In this document: in pieces, positions 23,481-36,935 of the stretch
How the letters are laid out: every line of letters starts with the position of its first letter
How positions within the stretch are numbered: position 1 is the first letter of the stretch
NCBI GenBank assembly: GCA_037951165.1
Contig: JBBDHG010000011.1
Coordinates: forward strand, 2,011,001-2,075,000
DNA from: Lophius americanus
Lineage: Eukaryota > Chordata > Actinopteri > Lophiiformes > Lophiidae
Direction: 5' to 3'
Length of the DNA stretch: 64,000 nt
Notes under the pieces: model-generated
The model's input: the letters and a program-made list of their open reading frames with translations, nothing else
What the model was told of the DNA's origin: nothing
Databases searched by the model: none
Position numbers and translations under genes: made by a program

Positions 23481-23915
23481 AGTGTATGCCTGGTCACATT
23501 ATTCGGGATAAATAAGTATACACTTGGATGGAAATGTACTTCACAAGTTCAAGCTAACAAAAGAAGTATGTTCTGCATTGTTGGGGCTACGTCACGTCAG
23601 AGGCAGGTGTGCCCTTCACGGCTTACCTTCATACTGGTGCATCGTCTCGCTGAAATTGATAGGAGAGTAAAGAGTCATTGGCATTCCGCTCAGTCAACTG
23701 TGGTGAATTTGATGAGAATGTCACATTAAAAATGCATGTTCCTCATGCGTTCTCTGGCCTTTGTCTTTAGCCATGGGAAACAGGAGACGCTTATGACAAA
23801 TAAGGATGGAGCTGACACCGCCTGAGGTGGTTCTCTGTGCGACAGGAAACATCAGCAACTACACCCAGAGTCTGTCTCCTCCACATCCTCATATATAGTC
23901 AACCACCTGGCTGAT

Positions 23916-23938
23916 GGGGGGGGGGGGGGGGGGGGGGG
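23916..23938 (+). repeat. 23-base G homopolymer
   Basis: Uninterrupted run of 23 G. Shorter G runs occur at 4668-4677, 4762-4769 and 35672-35685. Confidence 0.95.
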
Positions 23939-26900
23939 CGTGAATGAGGTCGTAATAGGAAAGTAGTACAGACATTTTAAATATTATAAGAAAAGATGTA
24001 TGGTAAATGCACATTCTTCACCCGATAAATGATGATGTGAGATGATGTGAGAAGGATTAACATAACCACTGGTCCCCTACTCAAGAGCCGCTCATCCTGA
24101 ACATCGTACATCACTCTTTAACTATACTCTTACATAATCTTTGAACCAACAGTTGAGAATGTTGGCTGACAGCCAGCTACCTGATCACTTGAGAGATAGA
24201 TTCTCCAGGAATCTGCCATGAATATCCACTAACTGTGCTCTCCAAGGCAGCGAGGGAAATTCTCCTGGTGCCAAATGTTTGGAGTGGATCCACAGAATGA
24301 AGCTCTAGGGAAGGCTGAGTCAGGAAGATGATACCTTGGTGCACTGATTTCCCACACCACCCTGTCATCCACACCCTTCACACACACTCCGTCTTAATTT
24401 GCTGCTATGGTCTGCTGCTCTCGTCAAGTGTTCCTTCACTACAACTCTGTAATCCCTGTGTTTCTAATATGAATCCTTCGGTGGCTCTGATCATACGGTG
24501 CTGCTGTTATCTTCATCCCCTTTGCCTCTCAATCACCGGCCAATCCTTCTGAGTTGAATCCGAAGCCACTGGACTTCTGTTTGGACTTGAAGACGTTTGA
24601 AGTCAGGAATTTAATTTCCACTAGGTGTTTGATGCAAAGAGAATCATGGGTAGCAAGTTATACAACTGAACATGCATAACTAATGTGATAGACTATTTGT
24701 CACACGCCGTCTGTTGTAATAAAGAATAAAGAATTATCTTCTTTTTTTAAACCGTATATCACCTAAGAAGTGAAGGCTTTGATGAAGTACTGTATATCTA
24801 TAAGTAATATTTTATATTAAACCTCGCTGATGATGATAATCAATGTTCTCATATGGGTAAAATTTGCATTTCAATACCCGAACTTACAATCAAATACCAT
24901 TTTCGCAATGAACAGATACTTGGATCCTAACCTCCAAAACTAGTTACGATCTCTGCTCATTGAGTATCGAGCCTTTCAATGGCGATGATGAGACCCAGTT
25001 CTCAAGTGTGAGTCATCTGAATAAAAGATGAACAACTGCTTCAAAATAAATATCGGCTGCTGAGAGCTCTCAGTGTACTGCAACCCAAGAAAACAAAAAC
25101 CAATAATAATCAAAGAAATAGAAACATGAGGGGAGATGTTATCTGTGACTATCGAGGTGCATTTACTTTAAAATGCAGGTCCATAACTTTTGTGTTTTGG
25201 GAGGTTTTATCTATCATTCTGCAGCATTCAGATACCATTGGGCCATTCTAATCGGCATTTTTTACCACCAAAAAGCTATTTTCCATCTCTTTGTCGATCT
25301 AAAATCTTTTTAAAACAGTGCTCAGATGTAGGTCTCAGATGATGACGCTGCTCTTCCTGTTCCTGTGTATTTACGACTCGGTGAGCTGCAGGTCTGTCTG
25401 TTTAAACATGGCCGGAGGCTTGGCTCAACTACACACACTGATATGAAGCCAGACTCACACAGCGAACAGGATAAACACCGCGCTTCGGATAAATCCATAC
25501 AAAATCCGTCAATGCGGCACCTTCCCGCGGGATTGTTTCTACGTCTCAGAACATAAACCCTGACAAAGAGTCAGAAAATAACGCTTTAACTCTCTGATCC
25601 ACTGCGTCATTTGCGATAACTTCACTCCTCGACATTCAGCAGGAGCTGGCTCGACCATAGCCCCCTCTCTCCCTCGCTCAGCTGGAGTGAAACTTTGAAT
25701 ATTTCAATCAAATGAAGGTCTAATAATGAAATCATCCTTCATTCCAACACTCAGATGTTCCATGGTAACACCAATATGATATATTCCATATTTACACTGC
25801 AAGGGAAGGGCAGCAATATTGTCACCGTGTTCCTGATGTCCTTCTTACTATTGTATTTAGAAAATGCAAAAGATAATAACAATTACAACAACAAAAGTAC
25901 TTGAATTAGCTCCAGCTCTGGAAAACTGGTGCTTCCTCCTCATGATGTAGGTCGTGAGTATTTCCCAGGAGACACCAAGACTTATGTGTTGAGTGATACA
26001 GAGAAAAGTATTGAAAAGTGTAAAATTCAAATGGGAATTTAGAACAAGGAAATATACTTTAAGGTTGGCAGCTTTGGTCATTCTGCAACCCATAATGCTG
26101 CACTTAAACCGTAATCATAGGTTAACGGTGGCAGGAGAGCAACGGTGGAGATATTGAGCCAATTAATGGGGAAACTATCTCAAAGGGGTGAAGGTTGATT
26201 TGTTGTTTTGGACTATATAATGAGTTGGAAGATGGCCATCCATCTTTTACTCTTAATACAAATCCTTAAGTGCTGTAAAAACAAAAGAGATGACTTTTGA
26301 GACTTTTACACTCAGAAAGAGAAAACCCTCACTTTGCCTTTACAAGTCAAGTCAAAATTTAGTATGTCTCTGTTATTCTGAGGTTTATTTTTATAATCCT
26401 GGTCTAATAAAGAGGCAAAACAAGTGACATTTTGTCTCATTAAGATAAGACGGAGCATGAATGACACATGTAAATTCTGATTTTACACTATTTCTGATTC
26501 TTCGATGATCGAATGATGTCAGTTGCAGATATTATAATGAAAAACTGTTTTGACAGCCGATGTCGATTAACAATGCTCAATTCAATTCACTTGAGTGTTT
26601 GCAGCTAACTGCGTTCTCCATCAACACATGAGCTGAGTGATCCACTGCTGGGGGATGTCACAGAGGAGGGTTTGGTCCGACACCAACTCCCAGGTGCTCC
26701 TTTCCCACCGCCAAGGAGACTTCTAGGAGGGTTGGGTTACCGGCGCTTACGGTGGCAATGGTCGAGGTTGGACCTCGGGAAAAAGGCCACCTTACGCTGT
26801 ATATCACGCTATAGGGGTAAGAATTCCAGAGGCTGAGCCTCCGTCTCAAACAAATCTTTTCATTTTTATAGCAACGGTTCACAACAAATTGTCTCAAGGC

Positions 26901-27025
26901 ACTTTCTAAAAAGAGCTGATCTATACCAAATTCTTAAATCATTATCCTACAGAGACCCGACAGCAGGAAGCTCCAGCAGATCCAAGACTCACGATGGACG
27001 GCCTACTGCCATGACCGGTTGGGAG

Positions 27026-27118
27026 TGAGAGAGAGAGAGAGGGAGAGAGAGAGAGGGAGCCAGCAAGACCCAGAGAGGGAAGGGTGGGGGCGTGCGGCAG
27101 AGAGGGAGAGAGAGAGAA
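27026..27118 (+). repeat. (GA)n-rich low-complexity tract
   Basis: GA dinucleotide runs at about 27026-27055 and 27099-27118 are separated by a purine-rich spacer. Open frames across it give serine/leucine-rich artefacts. Confidence 0.9.
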
Positions 27119-29984
27119 TGATTGATAGAGGGGGAGAAGTTGGGTCACAGACATGCAAAGCAACACATTGATATAAGCTATAATAATGGTACCAAACATC
27201 CATCCACTTTCTCCGTCTCTCCAGGGTCGGTCCCAAACATCTTTCTCCCCAGCAACACTCTCCATCTCGTACCAGAGCTCCCAGGATGATAATAACGAAA
27301 ATAATAATAATAATTTGATACTATAATACTATAAAACCAAAATACAAACGTCCGGTTCGGACAGAGGGTCGGCCCAGACTAAAGACATCCCGACCTCCTC
27401 CTGCACACCCGTCCAACCAACCCTGAGAACCCACACCTGCCACCTTCAGCACTCACTCCTTCCTGGTTTCAGCAGCGGATTCTACGCAGAGCTTTGGCTT
27501 CACATCCGCAGGGATAATGTCAGTAAATCCAAGTAAAATGCAGACTTTAAGAGAAATTGTTTATCCTGTGCAACGCTCTGCACAAAAACACAGACATGAA
27601 GGTGTCATTTCTTAATCACCTGAGGTTTTCATGTAATATTTTAGATACTTAAGGATTTTACTTAAGGCGTACTTCAATTCAAAATGGGCACAATAATGGA
27701 GAAAAAGTTTGACATCCCCCATGTTACACCATCAGAGCATCTAATAATGCATTGTTCTCTAGATTGTCTCTGTCTTCTTGAGAAAGTTGCCTCATTTCTT
27801 GTTGGAGTTTTCACACTTGTGCACATGTGCCCCTTAATTGCACGCTCTCGCTGAGTGTTGCAAGACCATAGTGTCATCCTTTGATTGGATCAGGACCCTG
27901 TGCAGGATCCTGATCCAATCCTGTACATAAATGCTACAGACCCTCGATTCTGACGCCCCTAAATTCACATTTCCTCAACAAGTACACACCTCAACGAAGA
28001 CCTTAGGACGTAGTGCCAAAATTGGGACTGCACTCATGTGCAGGTTAATTCTTATCTTTCCAGTAATCCTTCTCTAGACTGGACCCCAAAGAGGAAAATG
28101 AAAAACCTGGCCCATGCCCGCCATATATAAATTGTAGTTTCTCCCGCAGTGGCAAAGAAAAACAAAGATGATAAATCTGCAAGGTTACAAAGTATTTACA
28201 AAAATAAGTTAGAGACGATCGATCCGATGCACCGCACTGTCATACCCTTAGGGATGCGGTTCCGCTGGAAGAATGCACAATCCACATGGCCCGGGTTCAT
28301 TTGAGACGCAGATTGTGTCTGATTGATCAATGAGAACCGCTGCTTAGCCATCAATCTAACAGGAGAGGAATAGGAACAAGGCAGCATTAACATGTATAAG
28401 CTGCCGCGTCCCGACAATGTCCTCCACCTTGAGTTGGCGGGAGAAACAGCCACCTATGGGGACGTGAACAAAAGCGGTAGGACTAGGACCTCTGAGAGGT
28501 TCGCATTATATAACGGACAACTTCTCGGCCCTTTTGCGATCTCATGGCCGTCACATCAGAGGTTCCTTATCTTTTTATCTTCCTCAAAATAAATACATCT
28601 GTCATAAAGGTGCGTCGACTCCTGCTCCAGCTGTATTCGCACTGGCGAAAGAGTTAATATTCTCAGAATCTTATGAAACTGTAATATCACCTTCAAATGA
28701 CCCACAAGTAATCAAACTAGAAACGGGTAATGAAAGCATAACATTGCTGGAACCTTTTTGAACGCCTGTGTTCTGTAGTGTTTAAGACAAACGGGTGAAT
28801 GATGAGTGATTTGTGGTGGTGTAGATGTTGGACAGATGTTCCATATTGCAGCAATCACCGTGAGGAGCAGTAAAGGCGTGTTTGTCAAGGTCTTTTTATA
28901 TAAGAAAGCATCTCTTCCAAGCTTCATTACCAGTTAGGTGGCTAACATGATGCGCCAGAGGATTTGACGGATGGGCATTTTTATAAAACTAACACATCCA
29001 GGCACAGCGTGGCATTTTCAGGCAATTCTACACATCTTGTAACTTGGGCCTTGTTTTTTTTCCTCTTATCTGAGTTCTGTTTATCCAGATTTTTTTTTAC
29101 ACCTTACATAGGAAGCTTTCTCTGCAACATTAAATAATCAAGAGGGAGCGAGATAAAACTTATAGGATATGTTTATTTCAAATTACTTTCAATTTTAGTT
29201 AGACTTTTTAATTTAATTTAAGACACCTGGAAGCCAAACTCCATAAAACAGGAACAGGCTGTTTACTTCAGCCAGAAGAAGCTCATTTGAGGATTTGAGA
29301 AGTTAAACTGCTTGCCAAAGGCATCCAGGCACTAGTTGACAAGTGAGAAGAACAGCATGTGATGCTCATGACACCCTCATGTTTTGAGCCAGTCTTAGAG
29401 GTTGAGTAGGTGACACTCCGGTTTCTACTCCGGAGTACGAAAAGACAGAACTTCATTCATACTTTTTTCTAAAACAAACTTAGCATAAGTAATAAATAGA
29501 TACATTGATGAAATGAGAAGTTTATTATACTATATATCTGTGTGTGTTTTAGTTGTACATTTGAAGATATAGCTAATTCATCCTCGTCCAGTAACTCCTA
29601 GTTACACAAATACTGGGAGTCGGAGCATGCTGTTATTGTAACTTGCTAACTTGCAGCGCTCAGTCAAAACCTAGCCATAAATTTACTGAAATTTCTTAAA
29701 TCTTCTTTTTGATATAAGTTTTTTATGTGCTTTTTCTTTATCCACTTCTGTTTTGTGAAAAGCTATTAGCATAGCTTGCTAATATGGTATGTTGCCTAAA
29801 CTTCAATTGAATTTTTCTGAAAAAAACTTCTGTTGGGAGTAAGTTGAAGCTAATAGACAAGCATGTTAATATAGTTCTAGTAAGTATTTGGTCTACACTA
29901 GCTCAAACTTAAAATGATTCTTTCAGGACATTGAAGGGGATTTCTACAAATTTTCATCCACTACACTGATGCGAACAACATGAG

Positions 29985-30240
29985 TTGGTTCATCTAGATA
30001 TTCACCTCCATAAACCCGATACTTACACGCACCTCTGAAGATGTGCTGTTGTGTGTCTTCTGTAAGTCGTGAGATGGGGCCTCCATGGATTGGATTTGTT
30101 TGGCCAGCATATCCCACAGATGCTCCATTGCATAAACATCCCGGGAATTTGGAGGCCAAGTGGAACAGATTAGACAATATAGTCACATCAAGGAGCCTTG
30201 GGAACCCATGACCCTGTTGTTTTTAACTTCATCTTGAATT
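29985..30240 (-). mobile_element. Tc1/mariner transposase relic, internally deleted
   Basis: GGGGCCTCCATGGATTGGA, CACAGATGCTCCATTGCAT and GGGAATTTGGAGGCCAAGT are the reverse complement of the C-terminal DDE region (around the SPDLNPIEHLWD block) of the same Tc1 family as at 47851. They are followed directly by AGGAGCCTTGGGAACCCATG, which belongs to the helix-turn-helix half. The middle is therefore deleted. The open frame at 29944-30186 is incidental. Confidence 0.75.
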
Positions 30241-32224
30241 ACAACCAGTAATTCATTTGGACGGGAAGGCACGACGGATCCTGCTACGTATCGTACATAC
30301 TCTTAAATCTGCTCAGTCTGTGGAAGTTCCTGCATGCTTGGTTCACCTGTGGTCATCATATCAGGAGGACATCAAATTGGAAGCAAACAATTGGGGCTGG
30401 TTGGTGACTTACTGAATCAAACATTTCCTCCCGAGTCTGGCATCAAATATTTAAACAGTATTCTGAATTCATTTTGAATTTTCCATCGCTTCAAATCCTT
30501 TTTAATGCAAAAAAATGTGCATAATTGTTGGATGGAAACACACCTAGAGAATGGACTAATGCAGGGATCGCTGAAATCCTCGCAGGCCTCGGACATTCGG
30601 TGACCTACGCTGAGCGCCATGTTGAGTGTGTGGCCTCAGAAGTATTCGGACTATTTCTACTGCGCGTCGGCACATTGTAGCAACTAAATGATGTATTCAG
30701 GGAACGTTATTTGGAATCCATGTCACCTGTGAAGGACTAATGTAGGTGGTGCAATAACGGAAAAAAGTCAAATAAAAGTTGCATTTCATTTCTTTGGGGA
30801 TCACAGTTTGGAGCAAAATCGACTGAAGAGATGAGAGAAAAAGTCAAAACAAACATGATGGATCTTTTACAATGATGACTTCTTTAATTTGCATCTTTTA
30901 AATGTGATAGATAAGCCAAACTAAAGAAAAGGAGTGCAGAATGCACGGCTTTCAAAAGACATCTTGACATAATTTGAAAAACAGCATGTCCTGATGACTT
31001 TTGCACCCCGATGTTTGCACGTAGTCTTGAAGGTTGAGTAGGATACATTGCACCAGCTTCTCTCAGCATCCTGCTATTTTTAAACAGCACGAAACTACAG
31101 AATTCCACACGTAGTGCACCTTTAAAAAACAATGTTGTGACAGATAGCGTACGGCTGTGTTGGTACAACAAGAAGTTAATCATTCTGACTGGTCTATGAT
31201 GAATAATATATGAGTTTACAAATTACTGCATATTCAGACATTATTTTTTATAAGCTCTGAAATATCTGCAGGGTGAACAAATGTCAGCTCTGCTGATATA
31301 CAATATAAGCTTAGACATTGACATTCAGATTGCGGCAGAATCAGTCCTCGTAGTAGCCGGTCACGGTAATACTCAGCCTGCTGCATTAGGCATTCAGTCC
31401 TGCAGTCATGAATTGGCACAGTAGCTAATCTCTGTCCTCAATGCACTTCAGCGGTAATGTACCTGTTCAAAAACATCAGCCTCTATGTCATTCTGAATTG
31501 TAAAAAAAATGGGGCTGATTTTCATAATAGTTTGAGGGATTATATTGGATACGTGTGTTCCTCTCTCACTGGAAGGCTGCACTGTCTTTCAGTCGGTCCC
31601 AGTTTTTAAGGAAAATGATGACATCCCCCGAAAGGATGTTAAAATGATGGGCTGTGTAGTGAGAAACTAGGTACACAAATCTGTTTCAGACATTTGTGGA
31701 AAAACTTTCCGGGTTTTAATTTAAAAAATGGCTGATGATAGACTTCTGGGGACGTTGGTACTGACGGGACAGGGCAGCCGGTTTTCATTTTATTCGGCTG
31801 TTTTAAAAGTCATTATCTTTTTGTGGATTGATTCTTTTCAGTTCATTCTAAAAAAAAAAGATGAAGGATGAATGAATCGCTAAGACCTCCGTGTAAAAAT
31901 GACTTGCTGACATTGATAAATGGAAACATCACTGTGCTTTTTTCTTCATAGAAACGACAATGAAGTCCTATATGTATTCTTGACGACTACGTAGTATTAT
32001 GTAGACCGTACAGCTAATGGAGATCTATTGAAAGTTCGGTCAAAAAGGACTATCCTCTTGCACTATCGGCCCACAGTACTGCACACACCACTCTATTATA
32101 CTCACGTCTTGCACAAGCTCAGTTTCAATTACCTTCAAAGTCTGGGCCATCAATTGATATCAGCTGCACTCATTCAGGTAACCTCATCCATTTACACTAC
32201 GTATTATGTTGAAGTTCAAAAATA

Positions 32225-32780
32225 AGACCCAAAATTCAAAAGACACACGAGACATGGGTGCAGCTGAGAGATTTAATAAAGAGAACTTATAGTAACAAAA
32301 ACCAGCGAGTCAGTGAGTGAGAATGCAAAAAACAAAACAAAAACAACCTAAGGCATGAACAGCATCTTAAAATGACAAATCATGGGGATAATTGACATCA
32401 GACACAGGGGACAGGAGGAAGAACAAGATTAGAGGGCACTGGAGACGTGAAGGAACGGACATAGAGAAATCACAAACCGTCAACAATGAACTGACAAAGA
32501 CAGAGAGGAAGACATGGACTAAAATACAAAGTGTAAGGAAGACAATGGGGAACAGGTAAGAAAAATCAAACAATCAAGGAGGCGACACACTGGGAGTTGG
32601 AAGCCACGCCCACGCGGACAGACAAGAGCGGGGAACGGGAAGGAAAGGACAAAATGTAAAATGAAACAAAAGGGCCAGACAAACCAATTAACAAAATGAA
32701 GCGTGAATAAATAACACAGAACCCATAACTGTGAACCTTTAAAATAAAGTTGAATATCAACTAATACCCAACCATGACAC
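32225..32780 (-). repeat. interspersed repeat, CT-rich on the minus strand, class uncertain
   Basis: From GACCCAAAATTCAAAAGACA to CCAACCATGACAC the plus strand is dominated by GACACA/GGAACA-type purine-rich words. This is a composition and layout I recall from a common fish repeat. The 34590-34912 element starts and ends alike (GGACCCAAATGCAGACG ... GTGACAC). It could be a nonautonomous DNA transposon or an LTR remnant. Confidence 0.45.
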
Positions 32781-34034
32781 TATGAGTTGTTATTAATGAG
32801 CAGTTACAGCGTTTATTTGTCCGCAGATGTCTTTCTCAAATTAATAAGCCATAAAAAACAACAATGAGTCTTTATATTTGACACTGCACAGTAGTAAAGG
32901 TTATTAGCTGAGGGGTTTTTTGAAATATATTTTTCTCTGATGTCAACTCATCGCCCCTGGCACTAACTTTATTTTTCCACTATAACGAGCCAACTTTCCT
33001 ACTTTTAGCTTCACAAACCTTTTTAATAAGAAACATACAAACTCGTAATAAGCTCGAGACGATGTTAGAGGCCCAGTCACTTTCAAAAAGACGCCTCGAC
33101 ACAAGGTGATAAGTGAAGTGTAGTGGGAGATGGCCTTGTTAAGCTTTTTAACTTTGTCAAGCAGAAATAGCTGTGGATAAATGTGAAAATAAAGACCTGG
33201 GTACCTCCACCATGAGATCGCCGCAGCAGGTCCAATCATGAGACTCTGTGTGGGAAAGTGAAGACATGAAGGATCCTTGAAAGATTAACAGGAAATTTGT
33301 GAAGGAAGTATGAAGGTCACCGTTTTAGCCAACGTGAAAGTAACTTTAATTGGAAGACACTAACAATGCAACATAGATGTTTTATTACCCTAATAAGTCC
33401 ATGTTGAATTTAAGACATACTGAGACCTTATTGATGGAAATGTCCTAAAAAAGAAAAAAGAAGTCTTTCCTGTGTTTGACTTACGACTGATATCGACACA
33501 TTAAACCTTTCGGTCCAGACCTATCGGCACTAAAATCTCTAAAGCTCATTTGGGTGCAGTAGCTCAAACAAATGGTCAGCACAGACTCATCTTCTAGTGA
33601 ATTGCAGTTAATTGCAAAGAGGGCGGCTAAGGGATTTGTCTTTGCCCGTCACTAAGATGTGATTCTTTGTCAGGCTTACTTTGGGCTATTATTCGGGTTT
33701 CCATTTGTGGCAGCAGCTGGATGATAAATTTAGATTTTGGTGGAATAAGTGCCATAAAATTGTGATTCAGTTACATCGCTCTCCATAATCTTAGTGTCTA
33801 TGGTGCCCTTTTTGTCTTGAACCAATCACAGGTCAAAGGTTATGGCATCCAGTCATGAGGTGTCTCTGTATTTAATCCTGTGGGTGATTGTTTTGAACGG
33901 TGATGCATGTTTGACAGATGTTGTATCCTGATCATTGATATGAGACTGTTGGAATCTTCATGGCCGCAGAACAAGATGATGACTCAAAAACCTTTTCATG
34001 GATAATTTCCGAGTGTTAAACCAACGTATACCTT

Positions 34035-34480
34035 ATGCGAGTAAGAACTGGATTGATTTTTGGAAAGGTCAGTTGAATATTTCCAACACAAGGGGGAGCT
34101 TTATTTCCACAAGTCCCCAGGCCATAATTTATCAACATTTGGTATATTTGAGTCAAAATTTGGTCTAAATTGAAGAGATATATCCTTTATATAAAATATT
34201 TAACTCTGAAAATTCATTAAAACTAACTTTTTTATTATTTTTTTTATTATTTTTTTTTTACAAGTAAAAACTTTTTATGACATAATTTCCTTACCATTAG
34301 CTTTATTTAGTCACATTTTAGTACATATGAATTGATTTGGCCAACTATCTTTTTCATTCGGGAAGGTTTTTATGAGAAACACAGAATACACTTAATTTGA
34401 GTTCAATCAGGGCGGATCGCATGTAGAACGCAGTGGATTGGGGGCTTTTCAGGGATCAACCTGTGTTTTGGGGATATCTT
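34035..34480 (-). repeat. unnamed interspersed repeat, minus copy
   Basis: TTGATTTTTGGAAAGGTCAG, CACAAGGGGGAGCTTTAT, TTCCTTACCATTAGCTTTAT and TTGGGGGCTTTTCAGGG are reverse complements of the family's blocks in the correct inverse order. Confidence 0.8.
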
Positions 34481-34589
34481 TTAGAAAGTCTTTGGTGTTC
34501 AGACTCCTCTCAGAGATTGTTATTCAAGGGTTTCTGCAGCATGCTCTGTAGCCCCATGGAGTTTGGACACTGCTGCTTGTTAGGCACAC

Positions 34590-34912
34590 TTCTGTGGGGT
34601 TTTGCCCGGACCCAAATGCAGACGCATAGAATGTATAGCTGGTACCAAATATATTTATTTCTCCAAGACACGAGGAAATAACAGGAACAGAAATAACTGG
34701 AGCTTACCTTTTCCATACACTGGGAGCGGTTGGGACACATGACAACACGAGGACATCATGCAACGAACTGGCACAGAAGGGAAGGTAAGGACAGACTTTA
34801 TACAGACATAACGAGACAATGAGACACAGCTGGAGGGGAAACACAGGTGAGCATGATCACCAATCGCAAGACAGACACAGAGGGAGAAAGGAACACAGAG
34901 GCGTGACACTGC
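34590..34912 (-). repeat. interspersed repeat of the GACCCAAATGCAGACG type
   Basis: It begins CCCGGACCCAAATGCAGACG, passes AATATATTTATTTCTCC and GACAATGAGACACAGCTGG, and ends GGCGTGACAC. I recall this layout from a very common teleost repeat. No coding capacity; class uncertain. Confidence 0.55.
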
Positions 34913-35671
34913 TGGTGGTGGTGGCTGATGAATCTGTTTAGACTGATGAATGATAAAGGTGATGGATTTGCAAGAGTATTGAAAAAGATCACAGCAGCAG
35001 AAAGATTAGCAGAGCTAATATCAGTTGATACCACAGATATAAAATACTAATGTCATCATGCTAACATTAGCATTTAGCTCTGAGCACCACCTCGCTTCAG
35101 TGCTACGGCTGTGTACCTTCCTTATACACAGATATTAAAGTTGTTTATTTGACAGTTCATTTTCATGTTATGAAGTAATTCGTACAATTTGCCGTGGATG
35201 GTAATGGTGGAAGATCCTCTGCTCAAACTCGAGTTTCTTGTCTGCTCTCCTTTGGATAGACTGGTTACTGGTTGTTTTACGGTGTACCCTACAACGCAAA
35301 TGCATGTTGGGATAGACGCTGCGCCCCTGCGGCCCTGAATGGAATTAGCAGTAAGACCTGCAGATGAATGGACTATGTGTTAATGCCATACTAAAGCTAC
35401 ATGCGCTATAAGAGAGTAGATTGTGTAATAAACAGTAATTGGATCGCATTAAATACTCTGCCTTATGTTTCTGAATTATAAACTAGAAACGTTTCGCTTC
35501 AGCACATTAAACAATACTGAGTGCGCTGCTCTATTTTTGGAGCGGATTTTTCCCCGGCCATGACAATGCTGCCAGGCCCAACACTGAATGTCAGTCTGGA
35601 CAATTGAGACGATAAACCCAATTGAAAGTTTCAATCTCCCACCCACTGATAAGAACAGAGGCAGTCGGCGA

Positions 35672-35685
35672 GGGGGGGGGGGGGG
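35672..35685 (+). repeat. 14-base G homopolymer
   Basis: Run of 14 G inside a purine-rich patch. Confidence 0.95.
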
Positions 35686-36734
35686 AGGAGGGGAGACACT
35701 TTCCTTGACGGCAAACTGTCAGTAGCAGCACCATCTCCATTAGGCTGGCGAGGAAAACAGCCTTTTGGAACATATATCCTGCAGTTCAGCTCAAAAAGGT
35801 TTCCGCGGCTGTACGGTTTCTGTTCTTAGAGGAATATGAAGAGAGAACAACTTTTATAAGTAATTGTTCTCTTCGGTAAAGACTGGTGTATGTTGTAGTT
35901 TATGTAAGGACTTGACTGGTAGTTATATGGTGTTAGGCGGATATAACATCACACTACGTCTCATGGAGTACAATTCAATATATAAAACGGCCTTCATCAT
36001 TAAATTTAGTCACAAAAGTCTTTATATAATATTTAAAATGTGTCAGGTAGGTAATAGAAGGGGAAAAAATGATTGCAGTTCATTATTCTGTGAATTCAGT
36101 AGATGTAGAGCCACTACTCCAAACGGCTCACTATTTCATTGTTTGTTTAAACGCTGCCAAATACGTAACATCACCTCTGGAATATACCAATACCGACCTC
36201 TGGGTAAAAAGTTCATGCAAATCTGTATTCAAAATGAAACAGACAAAAAAACAAACAGACAAACGCACAGGAGTGAAAACAGAACCTCCTTCCTTGGCAG
36301 AGGCAACTAGAAATGCTATTAAAAATTGTGTAAGTCTCCGAAAGGGCATCTCTGTTTTCCCATTACCACCAGACATCGAGGATATCAAGCTAACAAGGAG
36401 CCATCATAGCAGAAATAGTGGAAATGTGTCTCTTTCACAATTTTCTCAAAATTCATAGCCATTCTTGGCTCAGCCTCTACATGCAGATCCCCTAAAAAAA
36501 GTAATGTGGTCGTTCTTCTTACATGTCCAAACATCCTCTCAAGTTTCGTGAGGATCTGTTGAGTAATTCCCTGTAACGCTGCAAAAACAAAACATACATA
36601 ACTTTCTTGGTTCTGGAAGTGCAATTTTTGGGTTTTTTTGTTTTCTAATAAACAGTCAAACCAAATCATTTCAAGAATATTAGATATTAATATTGATAGA
36701 GTTGTCCACATGAGTTCAGAACCTGGCTGCAGGA

Positions 36735-36935
36735 ATTAGCTAATGTAATGTTAGAGCCCCGGAGGGCAGTAGCAATGCCAGTTCATCATGAACATGTTGA
36801 ACGCGGTTGAGGTCTGGGGTCCGTTCAGGCCATTCCACGTTCTCACAACCTGGATAAATCATTTCCTGATGGAGCTCGAGGGCATTGTCAAGGTGAAATA
36901 AGGGCCTTCCGCAAACTGTTTCCACAGGCATGTAA
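36735..36935 (-). pseudogene. Tc1 transposase fragment (second Tc1 family)
   Basis: The minus-strand frame 36931-36740 contains VCGRPLFHLDNALELHQ and EWPERTPDLNRVQHVHDEL. These correspond to the family's GxxPFLFQxDNAxxH and WPxxSPDLNPIEHLWDEL blocks of the DDE transposase. The second catalytic Asp (DNA) is readable but NPIEHLW has decayed to NRVQHVH and both ends are missing. The wording differs from the 29985 and 47851 copies, so this is a separate Tc1 subfamily. Confidence 0.8.

Larger units (their letters stand above)
20171..29984. other. intergenic stretch
   Basis: No host exon recognised. Contents are two copies of the unnamed repeat, a 23-base G run and a GA-rich patch. A moderately GC-rich, low-repeat block at about 21940-22430 could be conserved noncoding DNA. 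Open frames at 24177-24374, 26658-26897 and 28196-28453 (all minus) show no recognisable domains. Confidence 0.55.

Noticed and set aside
29944..30186. 80-codon minus-strand frame
   Set aside because: It overlaps a Tc1 relic in a frame that does not match the transposase, so it is incidental.
35864..36458. Overlapping plus-strand frames of 148 and 129 codons
   Set aside because: The longest frames in this part of the window, but with no recognisable motif, many low-complexity Lys/Thr runs, and no splice or polyadenylation context.
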